64,000 bases of DNA from Hypomesus transpacificus (GCF_021917145.1 NC_061072.1:12605133-12669132), one strand, 5' to 3'; positions 1 to 13,847 are shown, counted from the stretch's first letter. Numbers and translations are program-made. Notes: generated by a model not told the origin, from the sequence alone.

Positions 1-374
1 TTTTATACCCCCAACTCCGACTCTCCCAAATTCCTAGCTAGTCCTAGCTACTAGCACCCGACCACACTAGCTGGTTTGCAGCAGCAGCAGCGCCAGCAGC
101 AGCAGTGACTTCAAACAGAGCAGCAAAATGGCCGATCGTCAACCCAATGACTTTACAACGCTTCATAGACATTCTTCAGCACATTAGTTGACATTAGCAT
201 ACTTCTTAAGAATTAGTAACTTTAGACGGTGTGTATTTAATTATCCACTCAGGCGTAGCATGTTCCTGTAGCCTCGAATGCCGGAAGAAGCAAATTATTC
301 GCACTGAAGCACTTTACTAGCCGAGCTAGCTAGCTAGCTGACACGCTAGCTCTAATTCATATGTGATTCCTGAG
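1..374 (+). other. tnrc6b: probable 5' non-coding exon of tnrc6b
   Basis: The stretch ends in CCTGAG followed by a consensus donor (gtgagt at 375-380), and the first coding exon of tnrc6b lies 1.6 kb downstream with an acceptor in front of it. This is inferred from the splice site and position; no transcript evidence is available. It contains CAG runs (79-107) and a strong-context ATG at 128-130 opening a 19-codon upstream ORF that stops at 185-187. The window begins inside or just upstream of this exon, so its true 5' end is unknown. Confidence 0.4.
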
Positions 375-2012
375 GTGAGTAACTACTAGTAACGTTAACT
401 AGGCTGCAAAATTGCCACATCAAGCAGTTAAGCAAAGACAAGCAATCTAACTTGCCTAGTTATATATTTTCAATAGGTCGTGTACAATTGCACGTAGTAA
501 TATGCATAGACTTGCTAGTTTACTTGCTAGCTAGCTGTATAACGTTAGCTAGTACTAGCTAGTAGCAGACATTACTTCTCGTCCTGACTTCGTGTTAATG
601 CCTCCTGTCGATGTGTTGTTGGCTAGTTAGCTTGTAAGTAATATTGCTAGCTGTAGCGTGCTTCGCTGACTAGCACGCTGGTTAATAGCGTTATTTCATT
701 TCTGGTTAAAAAAAGACATGTGAATTGTTGCTATATTTCCTATGGTGTGCTGCTAAATAATGATGGCTAGCTAGCTGGTTTGGGACCAAGAGTACGGTGT
801 GGTACTGTCAATGGTAATTGTACTGTAATGTTGGAAACAGCTATCTCAGGCTAGTTAGGCTGAGAAGATTACCTTGCCTCCCGCCGGTTTCCTAGTAAAG
901 TTTAGCTAGCACTACCTAATGAGCTAGCTATTTATCACGCATAAAGTCGGCCAGCTGTATCACTATAGATGAGCAAGGTTTATTGGAGAATCTGAGGTTT
1001 ATTACAGTTCGGTCTAAGATACTTTCTAGCTTGTTAACTAGCTTTTAGATCCATTCGTTGATTGTCAAAGCATCAAATGTTTGGCTTACTATTTTGGCTG
1101 CTGGCTGCTTGAGCATAATATTGTGTGTGACGTTAGCTCAGGTTAAACTAGTTGCTATTTCACAAAGTGCAGCTAAGCAACATTCCAGTACTATTCGGGA
1201 AATGTGATTGGTCAGCTAGCTAGCTACTTAATCACAATTACACTAAGACCATGAATTGTATCAAATGTAAAACCGTTAGCCAACATTGACAATGCGCTTG
1301 TATGGGCGGAGGAACCAGACAGTGACATTGACGCTAGCTACAGGCTCTAGTGAAATGTTGGCCTTTTTGTGTTTCTGCTGGCTAGCTAGCTATTGGCCCA
1401 TGCCAGCCTTTTATAGTCTACCCTCTGTATCGGTTTCTTTTCTGCTCGAGACAAGATCATGAGAAGTATGATTGTAATGTGTTGAATCAATAGTTTCTGG
1501 AATGTACACGGTCTGTCACCTGTCATAACAGTCAGGTTTTGGCAGACAGATTTCACTCAAAATCTTGCACCTGGGTTCAAAGCATTCACCTTTTGTCTTC
1601 TATTGATTATAGGCTACCGCCTACAGGCATTATCCTTAATTCAATAAATACTCTTCAAAATGACTGCTTTGATAAGTATTGGTGGTTTATGCTATATTGT
1701 AATGGGTTTTTGCTCTGTATCAGAACAACAGTTCTGACCATGAATGTCACTACATTCAGGCTAAAAACGAGGTCAAGTCCAAATGCCTAATCACACCAGC
1801 TAAGGAAGGATAACTTGGAAGCTAAGCATGTCCTGCAATCATTATGAGGTTTAGCCCTGTGATTTGATGGTTAATTCATTAGCAAAGTGCACATACAATT
1901 CAGTATGCATACAATTAATGGTGAGAACCATGTATGTGTTGCTGTGTGTTCTTAATGGTTATTTTCCCTGTATGGTAACAGAGAGAAGTTTCAGGAAAGG
2001 GAACAATAGTTC

Positions 2013-5000
2013 ATGGAAGACAAGAAAAGGAAAAAAGAAGACAAACGGAAAAGGGAAACCTCTCAGAAGGTAAGGAGAAGAACACTTCTTTCTCCATCTC
2101 TCTTTCCCTTATTTTAGAGTTAGGATTAGTGCTAAATTAAAAGCAGCGAGATTATGCTTTTGGGTCCTGGTGCCGTTCGTAAACAACACCAGCAATACAG
2201 TCTGTGTAGATTTATGTCACAATATTGGTTTTGACTTGGCATCTCCCTAACTGGCATGCTGTCAACTGATTACCTTTTTTTCTCTTTCAGGTTGCAGAGC
2301 AAAAAAACAAAGGTATGCTGTTTCTCATTCTATTTAGGTGTCTGCTATCCGGTATTTTAACTGGTTGCTAGGTTCAGAGCACTACCCTCTTTCTGCCTAA
2401 TTACCACTGTTTCCGTTAAACTATTTGTTAGTTTTTGTACGTAGTCAATCTTTCCCCCAAATTGTGTCCCTCTGCTACCCTTTGGCATCCTTTATCTCTT
2501 CAACGTCTCTGACGTCCGTCTTCTCTTCTACCAATGCTAGAATTTGCCAAGCCCTTGTCTGGCCAGTCTTCTGCCACTCTGCCCAGCAGCAGCTCTGCAT
2601 CCTCCAGCCCTGGACCCCCCTCCTCGGCCTCCCCCTCCCCTGCCACCGCCACCTCTCACGGAGGAGGGAACAATGCCAAGCGGGTGGCGGTGGCCAACGG
2701 ACAGCCCCTTACCAGCCAAGGCCCTGGTGCCCCCCAGCCCCCCCAGCAGCAGCGCTACATGCCCCGTGAAGTGCCCCCTCGATTCCGCTGCCAGCAGGAC
2801 CAAAAAGTGCTACTGAAGAGGGGCCAGCCCCCGCTGTCCTCCATGCTCCTTGGGGGTGGCACTGCTGGAGGGGGTGCAGGGGGTGATGGGGGGCCCAATG
2901 CAAACATGGCTGCCACCTCAGGTCAGTGTCAGACCACGAGAAAAACATTTAGAAACCATGTCGTATTTAAAAACCATGTATCTGAGTATATTGACCTTTT
3001 TTCCCCCCTCTTATTATTGTTCTCTCATACCCGTCCCCTTGTAGATTCCACTCCAGGCTATGTGGGTCCAGGCTCCTCTTCACTGCCCCTCACCTCATCA
3101 TCAATCGCTGCTGCTTCTTCTATTACTAGTTCAAATTATGCAAATTCCACGTGGGGGGTCGGCTCTGGTAGTCACGCCTCCTCTCATGGCAGGGAGAAAG
3201 TGATTGTGGATGGCTCTGACCTGGAGGAGTGGCCTAGCATTGCTGGGGGTGACGGAGGCGGGGCTTCTTCTAGAGGGGGCGGGTGCTCGTCAGCAACAGG
3301 GGAGGGCTGTGGGTTAGCCAATAGCAGCAGTATTGCCTCCAGTGGCGACCAATCATCCCTTACTTCCGCCTTCCCTTTACCCAATGAATGTATGCAGTCG
3401 GGCAGTGTTGTGTGGGGTTCTGCCTCTCAGCAAGGTCCTACAGGTGGGGTCGTGGCTGTTGTAGCTGGGTCAATGTTACCTCCCTCCCTTTCCAAAGCCC
3501 CTGCTCTTATAGGGAACCAGGATGGCTTCCTTGGTGGCAGCGGAGGAGGGACCACTGGTGCCAACTTCAACCCAAATGCCAACCCTTCAGCCTGGCCTGC
3601 TCTGGTGCAGCAGGATGGAACTCCAGGGGCAGCTTCCTCAGACAGTGGCCCAGCCACTCTGCATGGCCCTGGGCCCGTGGGGGCCGGGCCTCTGCCTGCC
3701 AACAGTCCCCTCCTCCAGAACCCACCTTTATCTGTGAATCAATCAAATGCTCATCAGCACCAACTACTTCACCAAATGCAATCCAGAGACAGAGAGCACT
3801 CAGCAGCCATGATGACAGGAGGAGGGGCGGATTGGGGGGGAGGAAAAGGAGTGACTTCGCAAGATACTGGAGCGGGACCAAAAACGCTGATGGGGGAGGC
3901 GGGAGGGACAGACTCTGGGGTAGGTAACGGAGGAGACAAATTCCTCCCCCAAACCTCCCAGACCTCCTCATCCTCTTCTTGGGGAAGTCAGCCTTACCCA
4001 GCTGCTAACTCCAAAACGGGTGCCTCTAGGACTGATGACTGGGAGGGAGCAGGACGAGGAGCTGCTGAGGGTGGGGGAGATGGAACCTCTGGGTGGGGAG
4101 GGTACACAGGCCAGGGGGGGAGTACAAAATGGGGCGCTGGAAGTGGGGGCAATGAACCACCCGTGGTATCTCAGGGAGGGTGGGGAGGAGGAGGGGAATG
4201 GGGGGGTAGTGGTGGAAGTGGGGGAAGTGGGGGTGGAGGGTGCAATCCAGTAGCGGAGGCAGGTGAAGGAGGTGGCTGCAACAGTAACAGCAGCAGCAGT
4301 GGGGTAAGCAACCCCACTCCCTCCTTCACAACCTCCACAACTACAACAAAGGCTTGGGACAATCAGAAGAGGGAGGTAGGGGGGGACGAGACAGCTGAGT
4401 GGGGGGGCGGCCAGGGCGGTGGCCGGGGAGGTGGGGGGGATACATCATCATCCAGCGGAGGGGGGAACTCCAGACCCCAGCGCTTCCAGCACCATGCAGG
4501 AGCCAATGCTGAGGAGGCCTTACAGACCCTTCTGAGTAGACCTGACCTGGACCCCCGCGTCCTCTCTAACACCGGCTGGGGTCAGACCCAGATCAAGCAG
4601 AATGTGGCTTGGGACTTTGAAGCTCCAGGAGGAGGAAGTGGTTCATCCTCTCAATCCAAAAACATACAGTCACCCTCCATGGCTCCTCAGTACTCTGGTG
4701 CTGCTACTGAATCTTTGGGTGGAGCGTCCTCCTTTGCAGGCCCAGGGCAGACCTCCAACCCAGGAGTACCTCCCCTGGCTGCCTCGTCTGGGGAGGGCTG
4801 GGAGAGCAGCAGCACCAGCAGCAGCTCCGGAGTCTCTTTGCCAAGCAGAGGACATCCGTCCTCAGGCCCCAATGCCAGAAATCTGGGCATCTCACAACCT
4901 GGAGCTCTGTCCACTGGTCCAGGAATGGGAGGACCAGGTATTGGACCAGGACAAGGGAAGACCTCAGGTGGCTGGGGAGGAATGGGTCCCAGTGAGGGAC

Positions 5001-8000
5001 AGGGAAAAGGATGGGGTAACGAAGAAGGGTGGGGTGAGTTTAGACAACAGCCGGCAGGTGGTGGTGGTGGAGGCTGGGGAGGTAATCAGGAGGAGAAAGG
5101 GAAAGTAGGATGGAAAGAGATGGGGAGAGATGGGGGATGGGGTAGCCGTGGGGGTGGGGAGGACCGGGGAAAGCGCGAGTCCAAATCAAATAGTGGAGGA
5201 GGAGGAGGAGGATGGGGGGATGAGACAAGAGGGGGAAGAGGAAACCCAGGTGGAGACTCTGAGGTTGGCACTTGGGGTAGCTGGGAGGAAGGAGCACCGA
5301 GGAGATCCTGGGGGGGTGATGGTAATGGAGGAGGAGGAGACAAACCGCATCAAGGTTGGGGAGGAGGTGGAGCTGGTGGAAAGATGCACCCGTCACAGAT
5401 GTCAAACACCCAGACAACCTCGATCAAAGGCCCTCAGGCACCACCTCAGCTACAATCACAGCCCCAGCCTCCCCCGCAGGACCAAGGGGCTTTGCAAGGA
5501 GGTTGGGGTGGTCGCCAACCACCTCCCCCAGCCCAGAACCAGAACCAAAGCTCAGGCTGGACCACGGGACCCATTCCCAGTGGTCCTGGAGGAGGAGCAG
5601 CAGAACCCAGTGGCTGGGAGGAACCTAGCCCTCAGACAGTTAGTAGGAAGATGGAGATTGATGACGGGACCTCAGCGTGGGGGGACCCCAACCACTACAA
5701 CTTCAAGCCGGTCAACCTGTGGGACAAGAGCAGCGGCGATGGTGGTGCCCACTCTGGCAAGCGGCCCCCTCTGCATGGCCAGGGACAGCCCCCACAGCAG
5801 CAGGGGCCTCCAGTGATGCAGCAGTCTGGGCGGCAGCCTCCGGGAGTCGGGGGAGGCAGGGATGTCAACCCTGGACTTGGACCTGGTAAAGCTCCTGGGA
5901 TGGGTTAGACAATATGTATTTCTTCAACAATTTAAATGTAAACTTACTTGTTACTTTCTGTACACCCACAGTGAATCCCTTTCTTACAATCGTCTCCCTT
6001 CCCTGTTTGTCCAGCTCAGTCAGGGTGGGGTGGGGGCTCCCCCTCCAGTCCATCAGTAGATGACAGCACAGCGGCCTGGGGCAAGCCCAGCGACACCCCC
6101 ACATTCTGGGGCGACCCTGCAGAGGCTGGGAAGCCCTCTGGCTGGGGGAACCCCTCTCCCAACCCCATTAAACCTGGTGAGCCAGAGTTCGAACTTTGAT
6201 TGGGACAGGGCTACATATGTCTATAGGGAAGTGTGTCTGTACAAGGCACAGTGATGTGGAGCTGACTGACTGACTGCTCGTCTCTCCTCAGCAGGTTCCA
6301 AGTCTATGCAAGATGGCGGCTGGGGCGAGGGGGATGGGTCTGTGGTGGCGTCGCGTCATTCCAGCTGCGAGGAGGAGGAGGAGGGAGCTGGAAGCGTGTG
6401 GAGCAGCGCTGGGTCACAGGGCAGTAGTTCCTCCTACAACAGCGGGGGCTGGGGCCAGGGCCATGGAGGAGTCAAGAAGACCTGCAACAAGGTAGCTTGT
6501 TGGGCTTAGATGGGATCTTGAGGGAAGATCTCTTATCCTCTCATGTGGCTCTGAACCGTGAGCTTGTAAGAATGTCTGATGGTTGTGCCGTGTGTCTACC
6601 TGCGTATGTCTTCTTCAGGGTCCTCTAAAGTCAGGAGACTCCTGGATGAACCCCATGACCAGACAGTTCTCTAACATGGGGCTCCTCGTAAGTCAAGGTC
6701 TTCCTAATGTCTTGGAGTAGATACTGCTACGACAGACACTGTATTATGGGTATTCATGTCGGTAGTAACTTGATGGATGTGACTGCAGTAGAGGTTGTGC
6801 TGGTGGGGATGAGGATGATGAAATGATCTGCATCCTTGCTGGTTCTCAGGGAGATGAGCCCAGCGGTCGACCCCTAGATCTGGCCCCATGCCCTCAGGAG
6901 AAGAAGATGGATGGAGAGAAGCGAGGGATGGGGCTAAATGACTACAATGGGGAGATGAGGAAAGGAGGTAGGGGAGGAGGAGGAATGGTCTTCCGTTCTC
7001 CTGGTTCCAAAGACATGGGGGCTGGAGACCCTGGGCCTTACTATGACAAGGTAAAGCACACATATGTAGTACTGCTGATGGCAGTTTTCTAGCTGACTCC
7101 CTCTTGTCTCGTTAACTCTCTTTTCTCTATTCTTTTTCTTTTGCATATTTCTTTTCTTTTTCCTTTCTTGACTCCCCCTCCCAAAATTGGGCAACTCCCA
7201 TTGGGTGTTGCTGCATTCCGCAGACCTTGCCTTTCACCAATCAGGATGGGTGCCTTGTGGAGGAGGGGCCTTGCTCTCCCTACTCTCCACCCACTGTCTG
7301 CAAGCCCTACCCCCTCTACAGCCACACTATACCCCCTAGACAAGTAAGGTCACGTCCCCTCATATCACAATAGCCTCCTCTAAACAGGAAGTTCGATGTT
7401 AAATTTAAAAGCATCCCAAAACATCACCCCTCCTCCATCTGCCCTCATCCTCTGTCTGTTTATTATATGTGATCTTTTTGTTTATGTGAGTGATCCTGCC
7501 AGTTCTAACTTTTCACTTTCTTCTTGTTTGCTCTGTGTCACGTGTTTCATCCAAGTCACAAAGCAGATGAAGCTAGTGTGCAGTAAACAAGACCTGTGCA
7601 CAGGTCACATGTTAATGTCAAGAGGCCTTGTAAAACACAGGGTTATATCACCTTATGACCCGCTTAGCAAATATAGGTCAGGAGAATAAGTGTTGTTGGC
7701 CAAATAATAAGTCCTAAGTCTTCTATAACTCACTGCCCCCTCACACTCTGTCTGTCACAGGGTGGTCATCACATGTATGGTGGTGGGATGGGCCAGTCCA
7801 GACACCAGCCCGGTGTGCCACCTATAAACTCGTCCCCAGGGATACGGGCTCAAGTACCTCAACAGTTCCTGTCACCTCAGGTAACTCAAGCCATATTTGA
7901 TGTACAGAATGTGATGGTCATATCAGATCCCCAAGCCCTACATGCTCTAGCAATAAACTCTTTCAACCTCCAAACCATTGGTGCACACAGCATGTTAAAC

Positions 8001-11000
8001 AGAAAATGTATTTATTTTTGGCACAACCGTGTCATCTGTTATAGATGATTATAGACCATTACAATAAGACCCGACTGTTATTAGCCCTTTGTGGTCCCCT
8101 CTATTGATCCTGTCTTCAATGGCAGTTCTGTGAAAGGCTAGTGGCTTCCCCAGGATGTGAGCTCTCAGACCACAGGTAAACCCCAGCTAACAAGCACACA
8201 GTGGAAGAAAAGGAGAGAACAAGATCTCAGAAGGAGATGTGGCTTGTTGCACATGCTCAATGCAGAATATTCAGACCTTGCTGTTCCCATGGTGACTCAT
8301 GTGTTTTCCAGGTGCCAGGTTCCGTCCTGAAGCAGATGCCCCCTCCCAGCGGCAGCGTGGGGGGTGTCGGAGGCGTGGGCGGTGTCGGAGGGGGGGTCTT
8401 CCCCCCCCAGCTGTCACCCCAGCACATCGCCATGCTCAGCAGTATCTACCCCCCTCAGCTACAGTTCCAGCTGGTGAGTTGAAACCAACCCGACCTGCCA
8501 GCTTCTTGGGTGCTAGCTTACCGTACCAGATCTTAAATCATCTATAGGCTTCCATCCTCCTTCCTAGTATCTTATTCAGGTCCAGTTATAAACAGGCTTG
8601 ACTGACCCCCCCCCTCACTCTTCCAGGCCTGTCAGCTCCTCCTCCAGCAGCAGCAGCCTCAGCAGCATCAGCTCTTGCAGAACCAGAGGAAGTTCCCCCA
8701 GAACGTCCGCCAGCAGGCCGACCCTCAGCAGGTACCCAGACCACACGTGTGCACACGCTCTTCATCTAGAAGGCGCATGGGTATGGGCATCACAGACAGA
8801 CAATGTGTCTTCATCTGTCCCTTCTCCTCCTCCTCCTCCTCCTCCTCCTCAGTTGGCCAGGATCATGGCTGTTCTCCAGCAGCAGAGGCAGCAGCAGGCC
8901 GGGGGGGCTGGAGCGGGGGGGAAGCTCTCCCCCTCCCACCTGGGAGGGGGGGGCCTCAAACTCCCTGACTCCCTGGTCCATCCCGGCCTGGGGGGCTCTG
9001 GGGTAGACCTGCAGCAGAGGACACATGGGGGCTACTCGGGTGAGGAATCACACCGTTCACACAGGGAAAGAGCACCAAGAAAGCTGCTCTCTCAAACACC
9101 TTACTTGGGACGATGGCTTTCGTTTCACTTCTCAGTTTATTCACACAAGTCAAAGTGTACGAGCTGTTGGCTTGTGGCTTTTGCTTGTGGCATGGTGAGG
9201 CTTGACATGTCTCAACCCTGTCTTCTCTGCCCCCCTCAGGGTATGGCTCGGGGATGAGCCTGTCTGGTCTGGAGCTGGGGGGGTCGGCGGTTGGGGGGCC
9301 AGGGGGCATGAAGGACATGGGGGGGCAGCAGTCCCGCTTCAAGTGGATGATGGAGGGCCACTCCCCCATCCCCTCCCCCCCAGAGAGCACCCTCCACAAA
9401 AATGGTAATGCTCAACTCTCAAACCTTCCATGACATTGGAAAAATATCTTTTGTCATTCGATTCTCTGACTTCTCAACCATCTCTTTTTCCCCCTCCTAT
9501 TTTGTTTGCATTCTTCACTCTTTTACTTCTTCTCATTCATTTTCTCATTTTGGTCTCAATTCCCCACCCCTTTTCGTCCAGGTCCTATCCCTCCCATGAA
9601 GATGCGGGGGGGCTCACCGTATGCCCAGTATGACATGATGGGTGGGGACGGCCTGCCCCCCCAGGGGGACCACTGGCACCGCACCCCCGGGAACAAGATG
9701 AGCTCCAAACCCAGCACCTCCAGCTGGCCCCCGGGTGAGTGAGGGACCTGTCTGCTGTCTGCCTTCCAGAGAAACGGCCCCAAACGGAGTTTCCTTGTGG
9801 AAGGCTGAAATCACCTGTTGTTCTGGGGTTTGGCGTTTCCAACATTGAGACGCGAGTGTCTTATTTAGGTGATCCTTGTGTCATGTAACGGAGCACACGT
9901 CCCTTGGGAGAGACTGCTGTAGAGGTCTAGATTGTGATGGGGTTCTGTGTTTGTAGTTGATTCAGGGTTGTGATGTGTCGACAAGCAGATTTGTTGACAA
10001 GCAGTCGTCCTGTCTCTCCCTTTGACGTCAGAGTTCCAACCAGGCGTGCCCTGGAAGGGAATCCCCAGCGTCGACCCGGAGTCTGACCCCTACATGACTC
10101 CAGGGAGCATGATGGGAAACTCTGGACCGTGTAGCCTCAATGACAGTGAGCACCAGTTGCTAAGAGACAACACTGGTAGGAACACACGCTAAATAATTCC
10201 ATGTGGTTGTTTGGAAATGTGCATTTGAGAATATAGTTTGATTGTGTGTGTGTGTGTGTAGATTCCACCCCACCCCTCAACACCTTGCTGCCTTCACATG
10301 GTGCCTGGCCTTACAGTGCCTCAGACAGCCCCATTAGCAACGCACACAACTCAGGTAACCCTCCTCCTGACTCTCCTTCCCTCTCTCTGGTTGGGATGTT
10401 GTTTTACCAACTCTGTGAGTGTTAATAGACCAGCAGCGTGAGGGTTCCACCCAGTATATTGTTCTCATTCCCTGTTTCCTCTTCATCAGCAAAGTACACA
10501 GAGTATAAGACCAGCTGGCCCCCTGAGCCTATTGGACACAACAAGATGTGGAAGGCCAATCGCAACAGCCACATGTCTCAACTGCCCCGCCCTCCCCCAG
10601 GACTCGCTAATCAGAAGCAGCCGTCGCCTTCACCCTGGTCGGGCGGAGCCCCGCGATCGGCTACAGCGAGAGGCTGGGGTGGCGCCGGCGGGAGCCAGGA
10701 AACGCGATATGGACCTGGTAATGTCACAACCTGGTGCTGTGTTGAAACCGATGTCCATTACATTGTACTGACCTGCCTGGCAGACCCGAGTCATGCATAG
10801 GCCAAATACGAAGGGTTTCAGATGACTGGATTCAAAGTAGTGACAATATGTTGTGGACCTGTTCCCTGCTGTCCTTGTACTGAGGACAGCTGGATTATTG
10901 GACCAGGCCATCTGCTCTCTCCAACCTGTAGCAGACCTGAATGTACCGTACCTGAGATAGGAAGCCTGTCTGCTTCTGTTGCCCTGGTTACCACATCCTC

Positions 11001-12197
11001 AGTGTGCCAGGACACAGAGGCCATTCATGCAGGAGCCTGGTGAGCTGCCAGGCAGAGGGCAGGCAGCATTCCTCTGCTGTGGGACTGGAGAGGCTGCCGT
11101 CCAGCACCCAGCCGGGTCACTCCGGGGGCACAGAGTCCTCAACTGGGTTCTGGATTATATGTGTGCGTTTGTTTCTGCAGGCGCTGCTTGGAGCGACGGG
11201 GGGACCTCTAGAGGAAGCTGTTGGCTGGTGCTTAGCAATCTCACTCCACAGGTACACAAGTGTGCATATACACACGCACACACACACTCACACACGACTG
11301 ATCGCTACATGACTGACACCTGTCTCTTTAGATCGACGGCTCGACCCTGAGGACCATCTGTATGCAGCACGGTCCCCTCCTGACCTTTCACCTCGGCCTG
11401 ACCCAGGGCAGTGCTCTGATTCGCTACAGCTCCAGGCAGGAAGCAGCCAAAGCCCAGAGTGCCCTACACATGTGAGACCCAACCCTTACCATGGCTCGTC
11501 ATCCCCCCCATCTCAATACACAATACCTGCATTTGAAATATAGGACCCAGTTTCAACCCCTATTTGTAATTATTATCTCTTTCTTTCTCCCTCTGTTTCC
11601 AGGTGTGTGCTAGGCAACACCACCATCTTAGCGGAGTTTGTGAGCGAGGAGGAAGTGGCTCGCTATTTTGCACATTCCCAGGCAGTAGGAGGAGGAACAG
11701 CAGGCGGAGGTGTGGCCGGAGCCCCAGGGGGAGCTGGGAGCCAGGGAGCCCCTGGGACGGGGCCTGCTATGGGGGCCAACAGCAGCAGAGGGGGTAACCT
11801 CCCCGGAGGGGAGAGAGACCGCGACAGACCCCGAGGTGTAGGAGAGGGCGGCTCGGCTCCTGGAGGGAACGGCAACGGTGGAGGAGGCATGTCAGGCACC
11901 TCTGGCTCAGGCTGGCAGAGTCTGGACGGCACGGCTGGCTCTCCAGAGCCCAGCTCCAGCCAGGGGCAGGGCCTGGGGGTGTTTGCCCAATGGAGCAGTA
12001 ATGGGGCCGAGGGAGCTGGGGTGGGAGTTGGGGCTGGGGGGGTGGAGACCGGGAGGCAAGGTCTGTGGGGGGGGATGGGGGGCGGGGGGTACCCAGGTAG
12101 CAGTTTGTGGGGATCCACTGGCCTGGATGAGAGACACCAAATGGGTAGTCCTGCTGCTCTCTTGCCTGGAGACCTGCTGGGAGGAGGGACTGACTGA
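2013..12197 (+). CDS. tnrc6b: trinucleotide repeat-containing 6B, GW182-family miRNA silencing scaffold
   Basis: Twenty-one coding exons: 2013-2069, 2291-2312, 2541-2921, 3045-5885, 6015-6176, 6292-6491, 6619-6687, 6850-7050, 7224-7343, 7761-7880, 8312-8473, 8627-8731, 8853-9039, 9240-9404, 9582-9734, 10032-10175, 10262-10354, 10490-10717, 11181-11251, 11332-11471, 11603-12197; about 2071 aa (human TNRC6B about 1830). GW182 proteins bind Argonaute and recruit PABP and CCR4-NOT/PAN2-PAN3 deadenylases in the cytoplasm. Visible in order: [15 protein letters not shown] near residue 100; a Gly/Trp-rich Argonaute-binding region with many GW/WG pairs, mostly in the 2.8-kb exon; the [10 protein letters not shown] motif near 1025; a weak UBA-like segment ([14 protein letters not shown]); a Gln-rich stretch (CQLLLQQQQ); a PAM2 motif ([14 protein letters not shown], about 1730-1746); an RRM ([19 protein letters not shown], about 1804-1900); and the C-terminal [15 protein letters not shown]. 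The PAM2, RRM and C-terminus distinguish TNRC6B from 6A and 6C. The ATG at 2013 is used because TAG lies in frame at 2007. Confidence 0.95.
8824..8850. repeat. CTC trinucleotide repeat forming an acceptor polypyrimidine tract
   Basis: A run of nine CTC/TCC units ends directly in the AG acceptor of the tnrc6b exon that starts at 8853. Length variation here would change the polypyrimidine tract itself. Confidence 0.85.
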
Positions 12198-12208
12198 TGC
12201 ACTTGTGC

Positions 12209-12276
12209 GCACACACACACACACACACATACATACATACATACATACATACATACATACATACATACATACACAC
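12209..12276. repeat. compound (CA)n/(CATA)n microsatellite in tnrc6b 3' UTR
   Basis: About ten CA units pass into about twelve CATA units, beginning roughly 11 nt after the tnrc6b stop codon. It is pure enough to be length-polymorphic. Confidence 0.95.
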
Positions 12277-13841
12277 AAATACACATAGGATCAGAATATA
12301 CTGGTCACTACCATTCACCAATGGCACAAACACACACACCTGTCTGCAAACATGCTTACAATCACTTAAACTTATAAACATACAATCACACCTTGTACCC
12401 TTAAATGAAGACTTGAAATCCATTGGACTTACTTAACTGGATCTCTCCCACTCCTTCAACCTGGAGAATAAACCGGTCTTACACACAACTTATACACTCT
12501 CGTTGTGAGGTCAGTATCTCTCAGGCATGCTCACCTGGGAAACCCAACGTTAATATGGTCCTGTGTGGTGTGGAACAACCAACACACGCTTACAAAGCAG
12601 AGCACACACTTCTATAGAACCTTTCAAACACCTACAGACGGCAGCGTGCCCTCACAGAACAGAATAGTACATTTGACCATACAGGGCCAAACAGAACGCA
12701 ATCCAACCAGTCAGAAACCTACTCAGAACCAAACACACACTTTTAACATAACACAGACCTCTACCAGACAGTGAACTACTTGCAGAACTCTCATTTAGTA
12801 TACATAATTGTCATCTAGTATACAGAACTCTAATTTCTACAGGTAGACAGATGACAAACACACAGGTCAACGTGTCATGTGACCACGTCACTGGACCCAT
12901 CCACCCCAATTCACAGGCCAACCTACAGGCTAACCAATCAACCCCTAGTGAAAATCACAAACGTCCTTCACATCCTCCAGTTCCACACTGCTGAATTGTA
13001 TCCTCTTGTGTGTCCAGCTTTTCGGTTTTGAAGAAGGAAAAAAAATGTTTTGTGCAACTGTGGGATCCAGAAATATCCTTCTATTTAGTTTTCCTTGAAA
13101 TGCTGACCCTATGTATTTTTTCATATTCAATCAAGTTCCTTATTGTATCATTGTCAAGATGATGATTATGATGATGATGGTAATGACTTATATTTACTAC
13201 TAGCTGTACTCCTTGTGCATGACAGTGACAGTAGGATGTATGGAGAAGGATATCACAATGATGTCTCGAGTGTTTGTGTTGCAATCGTGGTGAATGTTTT
13301 GGTCCATGAGAGATTCATGAGTAACACGTACATGTGTGAGAGTGATGTATGTGTGCGTGTGCACATATATCCAAATGCTTATCTGTCCAAGTCAGGGAGG
13401 TGAATACTTGTTCATTTGACCGCTTCTTTCAGGTGAGTGTGTTTGTGTGCGCGTGTGTCAAGTGAGAGGGATATTTTGTTTCAACGGAACGTTAATGAAC
13501 ATTGGCACTAATGCATATTTCTCTTAAGTTGTTGTTTTTAGCAGCATTCTTTTGTTTTGTATTTTTGTCTACATTGCAATAAGAAATGACTTTTTTTTTT
13601 TTTTTTAAAGAGAAGCAACCAACTTATGGCATTTGTATGATATAATGCCCAAACCTACTACCACACCAAGCTCAGCTGGAGAAGTGTTTTACAGGCACGT
13701 TAAAAGTTACCAATTGTTGTTTCGTTTCTTTGTTTGTGTATACATTTAAATTAAGGCGGTATATCACTCCTGTTCAGGTTATTTTTGTTTGTTATCAGAT
13801 GATATGGAGAGAGAATGATTTAAAGCAGAAAAGAACAAGAC

Positions 13842-13847
13842 AATAAA
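13842..13847 (+). terminator. tnrc6b: polyadenylation signal of tnrc6b
   Basis: AATAAA lies in the first strong position after the stop codon, followed by a GT-rich stretch (gtgtggttgtag near 13860), which is the expected downstream element. Confidence 0.65.

Noticed and set aside
2537-5417. Several open frames rich in Pro/Ser or Leu on the minus strand and in other plus frames of the large tnrc6b exon
   Set aside because: They are shadows of the Gly/Trp/Ser-rich sense coding sequence (GGN codons read as proline in antisense) and show no family resemblance or splice support.
5881-5908. Read-through end of the 2.8-kb tnrc6b exon to a stop at 5908
   Set aside because: A consensus donor at 5886 and the conserved following exon ([10 protein letters not shown]) show that splicing continues. 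The read-through form would lack the PAM2 and RRM silencing domains.
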